Positions 42,956 to 56,809 of a DNA stretch of 64,000 bases are shown in pieces. Positions within the stretch are counted from its first letter, which is position 1. Every line of letters starts with the position of its first letter. A program made the position numbers and the translations under genes. Source of the stretch: Rhizophagus irregularis (lineage: Eukaryota > Glomeromycota > Glomeromycetes > Glomerales > Glomeraceae); NCBI RefSeq assembly GCF_026210795.1, contig NC_089446.1, positions 62,001 to 126,000 of the forward strand. Direction: 5' to 3'. Under the pieces are notes generated by a model. That model ran no database searches and was not told where the DNA came from. It saw only the letters and a program-made list of their open reading frames with translations.

Positions 42956-45900
42956 TTGGCCAAAAGTAATTGTAAAAAATAATGTTTATAATAGAAATAA
43001 AAATAAAAATAAAACAAATTTACTAATTTATTATAATAAATACTAGCTCTTTGCATATATAAAAAGGTATTATAAAATTTAATATATAATATTTATCGGA
43101 TAATTAAACTACAATATAACGAACAAATGACATACTCGAATAATTATTTTTGCATTTATAATAGAGTTAATTTTGTCCGGCAAAATTTATTTAAAAATAA
43201 GGAATCTGCAATTTAAGCTGATGATAATCTTTTATTTTGACTATTGTAATACATAAAAGTATTGGCCGTTATTACCTAAGAGATATAATTTTATATTACT
43301 GAAAATGATTTACCACTAAACACTTTATTATATGTTATGTATTTTAGATCATCTGGAGTAGGTACAAATAATTGGATTAAAAGCTTCCATAATACTTAAT
43401 GGATGTGGGAGCGGGATGCATTTATTTTGACAATGTTTATCACGAAGTAATCACATGCGTCAGTTATGTCCGCCCATATGTTATACCAACGCTATGGCGC
43501 AAATAGTATACGTGAATGTACGCAATACAAACACGTTTTACCTTGAAATTAATAAATTGTGATACGCTACATCCTTAAGTTGCGGTTGTTTATAAGATAA
43601 TCTTTTCATCAAATGATAAGTCACACGACACTTTTAAGATTATTCCAGTAATCTCATAGTTGGCAATTTTTTTAAAATTGATCATATGCTATCATTACAA
43701 TATAGGAAAATTAAAAAAAAGTTACTAATCGTGCAACATTGAGTATAAGTAATTTACAATCAGTTATTAACAAATGAATTATGTATGTAACATAATTAAT
43801 TTGGTCGTTTCATTGATAAAAAAAAATGTACGTAAAACATTGCACAATACAACCAATGTCAACCTTAATAAAAGAAACGCGTCTACTAATACGATACGGG
43901 TTAACTTTTAAGCGTAATTTTCACCATAATTAACGCGAAAATTCACAATGAAAAGTTGAAATTTCATACAAGGGACTCATCAGGGAAAAATTTAACATTG
44001 AAATAAACAACACCGAAAAAGTGCAGGGTTTTACTCACACAATGAAGACACTTGTAAAATATGAGCATAGAACGAGGGATAAAAAAAAAAAAGAAGTTTT
44101 TTGTATGATAATTCGTAATAATTGTGCTTTATGGTTTTCAAATATCATAATATACAATATAATAATAAAATCAACTTAAAAGAAAGTTATATGCGCACGC
44201 GTCTTTCGTATAAACAAAAAACAATCAATATTTTCTTAAATGTGATGTTTTCGAGATTAAATATTAAATAAAGTGGCTCTCTGCTGCCTTTTTTTTTTAT
44301 ATGAGTGGCTTATAATATATAAATTCTTGGGAAAATAATAAATTTCCGAAATGCAATTAAATTGACTTATTAAACGATTAAAAATTACAAATTAAGAAAT
44401 CGGTTATTAGCTTGGGATTAGAAAATTTGTCTAATTCGGGATAGAAAAAAAAAAGGAGAGAGAAAGAAATGGATTTTAAAAGACGATTGATTGTTCTTTT
44501 TAATATATATAATATTATATATAGTTAAATATTTCATTGTCATTATGTCATCCTATGTCATCACAAAAAATTATCAAGATTGTGGCAAAAAAAAACTTTC
44601 ATAGTCATGCAAAACAATCATAGAACTCGCCGTTTTTTCCCGTTGTCCGAAAAAAAGAGATTTTTTTTTAACAACAAAAGAAAAAAGAATCAAAAGATCG
44701 GTATTATTTCCGCTAATCAATTATTAACATCGTCATAAATTATTCGATTTAAACGAAAATCAATTTAATTAGATTTAATAAAAAACATAAAATTAAAAGG
44801 ATAGGTATTTAAAAAAAAAATGAAAATAATAATAATAATAATAATATTAGAAATATTTCGCATAATTTTTTAGCCCGCCATTTTTTCAATGGGTGAATAT
44901 GAATTATACCAAAAATAAGAATTTCATAGTAAAAATCTTAACTTATTATGGCATAATGGCACAGTAAGAAATTTCGTATTAGTAATCCAATTTCAGTAAT
45001 AATAATTTTAATGATTATACAAAATGTATAACAAAAAAGTTTTGTATGAAATTATATGGATGTGAAACGAAAATAATTAAGAAAAAATTTATATTTAAAG
45101 AAATTTCATACTTTCATACAAAAAAAAAAAAAAGATTTCATATATAAATGATTTCAAAAAAAAAAAGTTTATTTTTCTAAACGTTGTTTTTTTACTTATA
45201 ATCGCGTATTTTTCATTTTAACGAATGGTATATTTATAAAATTGTCGAAAAATCGACCTTTTTGATTCAATTTTTATTAATAAATTAAATACTTTCTAAT
45301 AATACTTACTCTCGCGCTCTAATAAAGATTAAACGCGTTTCTTTTATTATACTCGAAATTATATATCCCCCTGTTAGAAACTCTTTTACACTCCCCTGTG
45401 TATAATATCTCCCATGTAGAATGGTAATATGGTATAATGTTCCGCATGTCCTAGGACTTGAATAATAAAGGAAATTTTAAAAGAGAAAATTTAATTATTT
45501 AATTATTTAATTATTTTAAGAAAATTATAAATTTAATAATAACAACAATAATAATTATCAATTAAGGTAATTTCATATACGTATGCAAGTAAGTACATAT
45601 TAATTTATATAAATTTATTACATCTATATCTTTGTATTGGAAAATTCACGATTTTTTGTTAATTCTGATTTAAAATCTTTTTTTCTTGGCGGTAAAAAAA
45701 AAACAAACAATTAGTAAATCAATTCCAAACAAAATTCATACAAGTATTTTTTATACATTTTAAATAATAAATGTATATGAAAACGAAACATTAAAAGAGA
45801 AATAATAATAAAAATAATAAAAAATAATAAGTCACTTAAAATTTGATAAACAAAACACAACATGAATAAGTTAAATAAGGAAAAGAACATATGGTAATAC

Positions 45901-48900
45901 GGAGAATATATTACATCAAATATCATCCAATTATAATCTAATAGAAAGCGAGGTATTGTTCCAATCAAAAATTCTGCGCACAATGCACGATATAAATACC
46001 TGTTATGATCAATTATTTAGAATACATATATCAATCAAATCAAATAAATCATTATTATGCATCATAATCAATCAAATCATTTGCATTTTTTTTGACGCTA
46101 AAAAGTAATAAGCATTATTTGTTACTATTAAGGCTGGGCTTAGGTAGGGGATGGTGATATTTCAATTTTGATTCTTTCGGTTCTTAATTTCGATAAAGTT
46201 TTTTTTTTAAATAAACGGTAAATAATATTTACGCCATTTGTGGAAGACAAGTCAAACATAATTTAATTAAACCTTATCGTTATTATCGTTCATTATATGA
46301 ATAAAAAAAAAAGGGTTTATATTGCTGGTTTATTTTGGAATATTCTAAAAGATTTCTTTGACCAACGATTTTTGATCCCAAAATTTTATGATATGGATGA
46401 TAAAAAGAAAGTTTTATTATTGAAAAAAGGAGAACAATCGGAAATATAACAACAAACAATAACCGATTTGAGTCTTATATCTCCTGAAATTTTATCTTTG
46501 TATTCCTTTAAATCCGTTTGTGTTCAATATTCACTTACAGTATATCATAAGTAGCGTGATTAAAAAGAAAAGGAAACGCCATATAACAATGCGCAATAAT
46601 CAATATGTAAAACGCATGATTCGTACATTAGTCGATCTATTTAAATATACCATTTTAAGAATTTATTATAATAAATTATCTCTCATTATCGTTAGTTTTA
46701 AATGTATATTAACGTAAAGCGCATATGATGATAAATTGATAAATTATTATTTGATGAAAAGTTTAATCTAACGGATTAATTCAAAATTCTTTATCCCTTT
46801 CATGTATATTCATGCCCGTTTATTTTTTTTTTGTTCTTTTTTAAAAAATTTTTTTTTTATAATTGTTTTTCAAAAAAAAAAATTTATTTAATATTTCTAG
46901 AATTTCGTATGATTGTTTCTTTGTCTGCAAGTATGAAAATTTTTTTACAAATTTTAACAACAAAAGATAAAAAAAATTATTACTTTTTTTGGATATTTTA
47001 ATTGAAAATGATTAAAATGGAAAATATAGATGATTTTGATGAGGAAATGATTTACTCGCAGTTATTAGAATCAAAACTTTAATTTCTTTTAATCAAAAAT
47101 AATCAAATAATAAAAATGGTAAGGTAGAAGATTAATATACTTAATATAATTTTCTTTTGATTACCAAAAAAATCAAAATGAATGGAAAAAAGTTGATCAT
47201 TAACACATGTTCTATTAATTTTGGGCTATGCGCTAACTGATAATCACTTGACTTTAAAATTAAAAATAGCAAATCGCGTAATATTTTATCATGCGGTATT
47301 AGTTAGACGAAAGGTATAATTTGTTAAATTCAAATTATGAAAATTATTTGTTATAAATTGTTTCTTTTAAAATGTTCTTTTAAATATAAACATAATGTTA
47401 TAATCTGCTTTGTTCTGTAAATAACAATTTAAATAATGTGAAATAATGTGATAATTTTAATTAAATTAAAAATTTAATTAAACAAGGTTGCACGACTTGA
47501 GATTGGTTATTTAAGTAAAAGAAGTATTTATTTTTGGAAATTTATTAATTACTTTAATTAGTAATGAATTATACCAAGTTACCAACCGTAAATTATTATT
47601 GACAAAGAAAGTAATTTGATCAATTTGATATTTTACCAGGTAAACCGGTAATATTTATTTCAGTACTATTAATATAACTATTAAAGTCATAATATTCATA
47701 ATATTCATAATATTTTAATTCGTAAATATTAGTTACGTATAAATTATAAATTTTTTATATGTAAATCATCTCCTCTTTTGAGTAAAGAAAAACCGGTTTT
47801 CTATTTTTTTTTTTCATCTCGGTCTTTACCTTAAACTTCAAATTGCTAGAACACCACTGATCGTCTATTCTTACGTTATTGTATCACGATACACTTTTTA
47901 CCGTAGAACCGAATCGGCCGCTTTTAGGGTTCTCCGCATTGTTCTTTTTTGATTCTTTTGTGGCTTGAACTTTTAATGTGATAAAATTGAATTTAAAATA
48001 ATTTCCCTTACCATTATAATAGTCATTATTTAGGTACAAACTTTAAAAAAAATTCGATTGGGAAAAATATGAAAAAAAAAAAAATTTCTTTTTTAACAAT
48101 ACTAACTATATATTGATTATTATTATGTAAGTTTATGCGCTAAATTAAAAAAAGAATATCAGCAAAAGAACTAAAAACAACTATCGATAACCCAGTTACT
48201 ATACGTAAATGCATACATGGTTGGTACTGTACATACATACTTTATAAAATACGATTTTATCAGATGTGTGAAAATATGTGATATTATATTGTACCCTTTT
48301 AACGTTTTACCTTTTTTTTTTTTCTAACGAGAAAATCTTTTTTAAATTACAAAATATAAAATATACCCTTTTTTTATTGATTAACCATTAATGGTAGTTG
48401 TCTTTTTCGGTCTGCGCCACGTAACATGTAAACATAAATATTATATAAATAAACCTCTGATTTTTTATAGTGGATCTAAAAATTATTTCTTTTCGTCCAT
48501 AAAAAAAAAATTTTTTTTTTTTTTCCTTAAAAAAATATTTTTTTTAAAAAAATAAAACCTGAATAATATCTTGTGTATTTTGTCAAAAAAAATCTTATAT
48601 ATTAATATTAATCATATATTTCTTTTATAAAGCTCATACCTTTGATAGACACGCTTTAAAAAAACATCCATTTCTTTCTTAAAAAAATTCTCTTAAAAAA
48701 ATTTCTTTCAATAATAATAAATTTATAAATAATAATAATAATTTTTTTTTTTAGTAAAAAGTAAAATATCAACGATATCAATCGTATCAATAATTTTACT
48801 TTGGTTACTTTAGTTACATACATTCAAGTTATATTCATCTTATTCATCCATTTACCCTTTTTTTTTAAAAAAAAAAAATTTTTTCAAATACAATTACAAA

Positions 48901-49488
48901 TAATTTCTTTCTTTCTTTAAGGTATGTATTCGGATTGATTTTTTGTTGTGAATCATATATCAATTATATCATGTAATGTAATGTACACTTTTCTCTTTCT
49001 ATAACCAATGAAATATTTTTTTTTTTCTTTCTCCCAATTTTTTTTATGTCAATGATTCCATAAGGGATTCTCATGTTAAAACTATAATATTAAATTGATT
49101 AACTATTGATTCCCTTAATTCCGTTAATCGACCAATTATTTTTACACGTTTTTATATAATATACATTTACTTTTCTGATATTGATTTTCTTTTTTTGATA
49201 TGATTGATATATATAATAACCTTTTTTAACTCTTTTTTTTACTGATTGATATGATTGATATAATAACCTTTTTTAATAATCATTTATAAATTTTTAACTT
49301 TTTATTACGCTAGTACTAAAAAAAAAAAATTTTTTTTTACTATATATATATGTATATATCACAGCACTTTTTTTTTTCATTACCGGAAATTAAAGGGAAA
49401 TAACGGGAAAGTCGGAAAATAACGGAAATTACGGAATTTCGAAAATCACGTCTATCCTTTAACTTTCTCTAAAAACACCTTATTAATA
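42956..49488. other. Long gene-free AT-rich region
   Basis: 6.5 kb without a supported gene, tRNA or recognisable transposon end. It is richer in single-copy-looking sequence and CG dinucleotides (e.g. 44190-44215) than the transposon regions, with many A or T runs. The last kilobase has pyrimidine tracts and a TATA-like stretch (about 49340-49360) before the gene at 49489, so it probably includes that gene's promoter and leader. Small exons of spliced genes could be hidden. Confidence 0.4.
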
Positions 49489-50844
49489 ATGCCAAACAAA
49501 TCACAAACAAATAATAATACTCTCATTATACAAAATCGTTCTCAACAATCTTCAAATTTCTCAAATTTTACACAATGGATAAAAGGTACAATACTGAGAA
49601 AATCAAAACCTGTTACCACCCCAACCCCTCCTATCATTGATAGATCAAATAAAAAATCAAATTCTACAAGAAAGACTCCATCAAAAAGACCTTTTAACTC
49701 TAATAAAAGACGAAGATCACGAAAGCTCAATCGTCGATCAGTACCAGGAGGACCAGAATCAGGATCAAGATCATATTCCAATTTCAATAATTCCAATAAT
49801 TCCAATAATTCCAATTCCAATTCCAATTCCGATTCCGATTCCGATTCCGATTCATATGAAAATAATAAAGATGAATATTTTATAATTATTAACGATAATG
49901 ACTTTGATAGTTGTTCGGATAATAATAATGATAATAATAATAATATGATAATACCTAACGTAAATTCTGATACGTGCGAATTATCTACTTCAAATTGTAA
50001 AGATCAACAACGTTCAAGATCTTCTTCTTTTGATGATAATGATTACTTGGAAAATACTCGTATAATTAAAGGTTCAGTCGAACATTTCGCTTATATTCGT
50101 ACTTTAAGAAAATTACGTAGGGATAGACAACGTCCAATGAATCAAGCTGTCTTATTAAATAATATTTTAGAAAATATTTCTATTCCTTCATTATTATCTG
50201 ATGAAATACGTAAAGAATTAACTCATTTTAAATCAAGAGTTTATGAATTAAATAGATTAAAAAGAAATAGTATCTTTAATATAAATGATACAAATGGTGG
50301 ATCTCTTTTTAATAATTCAATTTCATCTTTATGTCCTACATCATTGATGAATAAAAGGTTATCAGCAATAATTGCTGAAGTACAACCTGTTTCCCCAATT
50401 ACAACGAAATATCGACCTTCTTATGCTTCTTCAAAAGTAGTAACAGTATTTGATGAATTTTCAAATCAATTGATCGTGAAAGATTTACCTGTGGCAAGAA
50501 GAAAAAGAAGATTAAGTGATTTATCAAATATTCTTGTTCGATCAGGTTCATCATCTTCAACAACTTCAACAAATTCTTCCCAATCTTCTTTGGTAACTTT
50601 AACTGATGATGCCGAACAATTAAAATATTCAACTTTAACAAAAGAACCAGAATCTTATATACCAAATCATATTATTATAAGAAAAGATGGTGATGATGAT
50701 GGTGAAGGTTGTTATGAAGATGATGTACCTTTATTTGTTCTCAAAGAACAATTTAAATATTCTGGGAGAGGTTATGGTTTCATGAAGAATAATTTACTTT
50801 CTCTTGAAGGAAATGGACCTCCTTGTGTGACTTTGACCGTGTAA
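49489..50844 (+). CDS. Intact host-like protein of unknown function, largely disordered
   Basis: A single-exon 451-residue frame with no break, the only clearly healthy non-mobile gene here. Residues 1-170 are low-complexity: Asn/Ser-rich, with a strongly basic patch KRRRSRKLNRRS (about 73-84, possible nuclear signal) and an Asn-Ser then Asp-Ser run coded by hexamers (aattcc, gattcc; about 49795-49855). Residues 195-265 are a predicted helical segment (IRTLRKLRRDRQRPMNQAVL to ELTHFKSRVYELNRLKRNS). A second conserved-looking stretch VVTVFDEFSNQLIVKDLPVA, RRKRRLSDLSN lies at about 310-350, followed by a Ser-rich run and an acidic patch. I do not recognise a domain; a fungal regulatory or scaffold protein is possible. 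Confidence 0.8.
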   Translation: MPNKSQTNNNTLIIQNRSQQSSNFSNFTQWIKGTILRKSKPVTTPTPPIIDRSNKKSNSTRKTPSKRPFNSNKRRRSRKLNRRSVPGGPESGSRSYSNFNNSNNSNNSNSNSNSDSDSDSDSYENNKDEYFIIINDNDFDSCSDNNNDNNNNMIIPNVNSDTCELSTSNCKDQQRSRSSSFDDNDYLENTRIIKGSVEHFAYIRTLRKLRRDRQRPMNQAVLLNNILENISIPSLLSDEIRKELTHFKSRVYELNRLKRNSIFNINDTNGGSLFNNSISSLCPTSLMNKRLSAIIAEVQPVSPITTKYRPSYASSKVVTVFDEFSNQLIVKDLPVARRKRRLSDLSNILVRSGSSSSTTSTNSSQSSLVTLTDDAEQLKYSTLTKEPESYIPNHIIIRKDGDDDGEGCYEDDVPLFVLKEQFKYSGRGYGFMKNNLLSLEGNGPPCVTLTV

Positions 50845-50882
50845 TGAATGACTGGCCGTTTTACTTAATGATTTTAAGGTTG

Positions 50883-50888
50883 AATAAA
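50883..50888 (+). terminator. Polyadenylation signal AATAAA
   Basis: AATAAA lies 39 bp after the stop codon of the gene at 49489-50844, in an AT-rich 3' flank. A plausible 3'-end signal; the hexamer is common by chance in such DNA. Confidence 0.4.
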
Positions 50889-52259
50889 ATGGATACTGTA
50901 CCATATATATATAATTCTTTTTGAAAAGTTACTTTTATTATACTATTATTTATTATGTTATTATTATTGTACATAGTATACTTTATGTGAACTTGGAAAA
51001 TTTGTAGATGTAGATTTTTGATATATGGTGAAAATGAACAATTTTGTTATTTTGGATTTTTCACGTAACGAGAAATTTTTTTACAACAATGCCTAAAGTA
51101 ACGAAATTAGTGACACTTGGGTCACCAAAAAAAACCAAGGGTATCAATTATGAATATATAAATATTTTTTTTAAAAAAAAATCATTAAAAATTAAAACCA
51201 AAAAAAAAAAAGAAAAAATAAGATTTTTTTTTGTTATTTATTGTAAATAGTTTTTTGAATTTTTTTTTTCCCTTTTTTTAAAAAATAATAATAATAATAA
51301 TAAATTTTTATTGAAATTATTTATTATTTCATTAATTAAGAAAATATTTTTTTAACTAAGAAAAAAAAAATGACTCGTTCCAAAATTTTTTTAAAGTTAA
51401 TTAATGACATGCAAAATAATTTGAGTGCATGCATACCATAAATTCTCGAAAAAAAAAAAAATAGTATATTTATAAATAAATAAATAATTTGATAATTTAA
51501 TTAACGACTTTAACTTTTTTTAAATTAGTTGGTAATTTAAGGTTTATGTACTACATTAAACACCAATTTGGTCGACGAGAAAAAACGTGCAATTTGAAAA
51601 AGAGATTAAAGAGATTTCTGTAACATAGATTTCGTAACATAAAATAGATTTTTGTAACATAGATTATGTAAAATAGATTTTGTAAAATAGATTTATTTGT
51701 AAGAGATTTTATAAATAAAAAAGAGATTTGCAAAAAAAAAACTAGAATATTTTTTTAAAAAAATAGAATTATTTATAAAAAGAGAATTGTTAAAAAGATA
51801 GAATTGTTATAAAAGAGAATTGTTCGAAAAAAGAAAATTGTTTGACTTTTATGAACATGTGAAAAATTCTCACATCACATCATTTTGAAAGAAGGCAGAT
51901 TTTTAGGATTTGGGACGTTTATAGTAATAATAGACACGAATTGTTTATTAAAGTTCGCGTATTATTACGTTTTATTTACTGTATTTATTATTATTTTCTT
52001 TTTTCTTTTTTTTTTTGATTTTCAGCTTTGTCAGGTTTGTACTTGTAATTAAAATTAAAAATAAGCACGCGAGATAAATCTGGAAAACTAAATATGTTTA
52101 GTAGTAATATTAATGATTATTATGTAAATATTTTAACAAAATCTCGCTTTAAAATAATGTGATAATGCGATAAAATGCGATAACTTGTCCCAAATTCGGA
52201 CTAAATGTAATTATTGATTTTTTTGTTAATATGTCAAAGCGTTTGCATTTTTATTATCC

Positions 52260-52298
<39 letters not shown>

Positions 52299-55200
52299 TA
52301 TTATAATTTTATTATTATTTTTTAATTGTTATTGAAATTGCTATGTTATTATGTTTTATTTTATCATTTTATTTTTTTTTTGTTGTTGTTATTCATCAAT
52401 ATCATCATTATTTATTCTTTTCCATTCTTTTCCAACATGGTTCATTATTTTTGCGCCTGGGGAAATATAGTACCCAGGGGTACTTTACAATATACATTCT
52501 AACAAGGAAATTATACTTGCTATACATGGGTGTACCATATGATATAACAATTACAATTAATCGTGAATGTAATAAATAAAAAGGAATAACTACCTAATTT
52601 GTCTAAATGGAATTATCTTTTTTATCAGTGATTTTGATTCCAGACCATAAATAGATAAAATTTCAAAAATAAATATTTTTTTTCGCTCAAAATAGAAAGA
52701 AAACAAATATAATTTTATACATATTTATTTATATATTTTTTTTTGTTTGATGATATGTTGATTTAAAAAGGCGAAACTGCAACACGACATTTAAATCGGG
52801 TACAGATATCACAGATAGTTGAAAAATGTTGTTGAAAATTGTTGTTTACTAGTAAATGTTGTATCAATGTATCAGTAGTGTTGTTGTTTACCGGTAAATG
52901 TTGTATCATGTATTGAATGTTGTATCATGTTCTCCAACTTTATTATTCAATTATTGGATACATCCTTTTTTGGAACTATTCCCCATGTTAGCAAAGTTAT
53001 TTATATAAAAATTCTTTATCTTTTTTTTTTTTTTTATTTTTATTTGCTTATAAGAAGGAATAATATTAAAAACTATTAAAACGAAATTAGAAATTATAAA
53101 TACAAGTTTTATATATATAAATTTGTATTTTTTTTTCATTTTTTTTCCTTTGTTTGTTTGGGCAAAGTGTTCGTTTTACGACAAGTTTCGTTTACATAAT
53201 TTCAAATTTTTCGACAAGTTCTAGTTTTGCGTAAAATTCAAGTTTTAGTTTTCGTAACATTCAAAATTTTTCATCGCTTACATAAAAAATTTTTAGATTA
53301 AAAAAATTTAATTGCCTGATTTTTTTGAGATTATGTAATAAGAATGATAAATCATTATCACATTATGACATATAATTGAAAAATAAAATTCAGATTTATA
53401 GATTTATTTTATTTATTTATTTATTTAATTTGCACGAGAAAATTAAAAAATGAAAAAAAAAATCTAAATTAAGGATTTTTTACCAAAAAAAGGATTAAAA
53501 AAAAAAAAATTTTTCTTTATAAAAAATATGTACAGTGAAAGCATAATGCGTGTGAAGTTTCTTTTTAAAAAGAAAAAAATAAAATAAAATTGTATTCACT
53601 CGGTTACACGAAACTGATCGATATTGTAAAAAATTTTTTTTTTTTTTTTTTTTGTTGATTATCTCACTAATACTATTAAAAAAAACCAAATTAAGTTTTG
53701 AAAGTGACAATTATACTTTACTGTATATTAAAGTACATTATTATTTTTTTTTTTTTAAAGTTGTTACGTTATATGGAATTTTATATATTAAAAGTGCCAA
53801 AATTTTTTATTACGAATTACTGGTTCGTCCGTAATCTTCCGAAACGATAAAATAATGTTGAACTTGTACAGTATTGTTTTGGTGATATAAAGGAAGAATT
53901 TTCTGGAAAGATGATTATTGACTTTTTTTCTTTATCAATATTTAACCCGTGATTTACAATACTTTAAAATGGCGAAATTTGATCTACGATTGCATTTTCC
54001 ATACTAAGCTTTCGAACTTTTTTCCTTCAGCTTAAAAATTATAATCATTACGAACTCCGTAAATAAATTAGCAAGAATTAATTGGAACTTGTTGAAAGGG
54101 GTATATAATATATAGTACTTTAAAGGCTTAGTCCCTCGGAAATAATTTCATGCCATATAATTATTTTACCTTACGTAACTTCTTTTCTATTTAAATTTTC
54201 CTTACGTGGTCGTGAAAATCAAAAATAAGCTTAATGGTATAATCATGCTTCTGTGATATACAGTATCGATATGTTAATATTTAGGACTTTTATTTCTTTA
54301 CGTGCCAATATATATATACTGCCAATAGAACAAAATGTAGAATAGGTGTCCAAAAAAAAATCTTTTTTTTTTTTTTCAAGGTTCTCAGAATGTGAAACAG
54401 TGAAAGGCGTTGTCACATTGTGACAATTTACTAAATACTAATATTCTAATCCTAGACTCTGTTGCCAAACGTAACTCTACTGTCAAACATTAGAGGGGTA
54501 CATTTTGTGTAGGAGTGAGTGCGTAGAATGCAAATTCTCATATTAATAACTCTATATATATTAAAAATTTCTTTCATTGTTTAAAATTTATAAATAATAA
54601 TTTCTATATACCTAAAAATAATTATTATTTATTATTTTCCAATTGCAAAGAATAATCATATGGGAATATTAATTATTTAATTCGTAAACTGATTTGGTTA
54701 CAATCGTGATTATTTTATCCACATGGCATTGTTTTGTTACAGATTTCTGAGATTTCTGCAAATAATTGAAATAATTGGATAATTTATTATCATCTAATAA
54801 TTGAAAATGTAATAATAAAGTTTATTGCTTGTAATCTCTACAGATTACATACAGGAATACATTAATTAAAAAATTCCAGTGATATTATCAAAAGTTAAAT
54901 TCAAAATGAATGATACTTTATATATTATAAATGCAATCAAAGTTAAAGATAGCAATTAAAAGTTAAAAATAGCATATATACCTTTTTTTTAATATGGGTG
55001 TTTTTCATATATAAGTAACCTTAGACTTATTTATTATTTAATATAAGTAAATATATAAGATGTTACTTTAATGTGTTGAATATATACTTTCTGGAATACA
55101 ACCTACTATAATATCTTACATTCTTTCAAATTATCATCATATTTTTCTTTAATCTGTAGCTTTTTTCCAGTTTTATTAACAGTTCAGTAAAAATTATATT

Positions 55201-56610
55201 ATCAAGTTTAAATATTCTTTTAGAAATTTTGGCTATAATTAAGAATTTTTTGATAAATATATATATAAAAAAAAAATAATAATAATAAATTTTATTTTAA
55301 TAAAAACTTTACAAGTAACAGATTATATTTTTATTTTAACTTATTTGGCTAGATCTTAAGCCTTAAATTGCATATTAAATAAACTAATATGTTTGAAATT
55401 CCTAAAAAACTGTTTTTATTATGTATTATATATTTTGTCTCATATTATGATGATTTTAACTAGAATTATAACTACTTTGATCAGAATTAAGTTTAAAATA
55501 ATGGTTGTTTAATTTTTATAATAGTATAATAACTTTTAATATAATAAATTTATTTTATACCAAATTTTTTTAAATATACAAATATTTAACTAATCAAATA
55601 TATCATTTTATTATATAAATAAAATAACCAATTAAATTTTTTTATAACTATTCCTTAAACTATTTTGCAGCCAAATTTGCCTGCAATTTTATTTTTTAAT
55701 TAAAGATACTTTTAAATATCTTAAAATATTTTATTACATAAACCAATATTTTTGTAATAAATTTTATAGTATTTTCTAAGTAAAAATTGAAAAAAAAGTT
55801 CAATTTGATTAATGATTTTTTTAAAAGTAAATGATCGACAAATTATAACAAATAGCTAGTAACTAAATTTTTCAAATTGAAATATCTTTTTATCCATTAA
55901 CTCTAGAAATATAAAATTACCACCATTTGATATGTCTTAATAAAAAGAATCTGATTATTCTAATAGAAATAAATTTGTCCTTTTACAAATATTATGTGAC
56001 AGGATAACTTATAAAACCTAAAAATTTATAAATTAATATAACTTTTATTTATCAATTTTAGAGTTATGATTTTATTACCATTAAATACGCCTTAATAAGA
56101 GAAATTCTATAATTACTAGATCTTAAGATATTTTAAAAATTCAAAAATTTTTAAAATCCTTACAGTTTAAGGGATAGCTTAATGAATTATTATTTGTTAT
56201 ATTAAATTAAAAATAAAATATTAAAAAATTATTTTTACTAAAAATAATAATTTTATTGGCAAAAATTTATTTTATATAATATATAAAATTTAAAAGATAT
56301 TAAATATATTAATAATTTGCAAGATTTAAATAAAAATAATATAATTTTTTAAAACTAATTTTTTTTTTAAAAAAAAAATTATTATTTAGTTAATATTTTT
56401 TTAAACTAATCTTAATATTATTTATTGAGTTTTACTAATAAAAATTTATTTTCTAAGTTAAATAATCTGGATTAAATCATCCCCTTTAAATTTATATTTT
56501 ACATCAATATTTTTTTTTTTAAAAAAAAAAATTATTTGTGTTATTATTTATTTTATATAATGACTAAGTTTTTTTATATTTTTGACAATATCTCTTATTT
56601 TTTATTATAC
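50889..56610. other. Gene-free AT-rich region with microsatellites
   Basis: No gene supported. Landmarks are an irregular 18-20-bp repeat (tagattttgtaacatagatt) at 51605-51700, a (TTA)n tract at 52259-52300, three copies of aaatgttgtatcatgta-like words at 52850-52935, and several A or T runs over 10 bp. A dyad copy (accattaaatacgccttaataagagaaattct) is at 56080-56112 and a weaker one at 55920-55955. Confidence 0.4.
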
Positions 56611-56611
56611 A

Positions 56612-56800
56612 GTCAACTTCCTCTATAGTCACTCCTGTTATAGTCACATTCTACTATATAGTCACACCAGTTGAATGTTCAAAACACTTTATTATTAAAA
56701 TCTATCCTATATAGTCACAATCTATCTATAATCACTATCACATCTATCCTCAAAAATCTTATATTAAAAAGAACCATTTATAATCACAGTTATATAAAGA
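56612..56800. repeat. pogo-like terminal fragment
   Basis: Starts TACAGTCAACTTCCTCTATA and goes on with repeated tatagtcac words (about five copies to 56790), the pattern of pogo-type element ends with subterminal repeats. No transposase follows and the other end is not seen. Confidence 0.5.
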
Positions 56801-56809
56801 ATATATTAA

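Noticed and set aside
45711-45983. Hydrophobic 90-codon minus-strand frame
   Set aside because: Its Phe/Leu/Ile/Tyr content is what AT-rich non-coding DNA gives; no start context, family motif or neighbouring exon supports it.
47008-47082. Short plus-strand frame of 24 codons (MENIDDFDEEMIYSQLLES)
   Set aside because: The acidic composition looks coding, and it might be an exon or an upstream frame of the gene at 49489, but no splice partner could be found.
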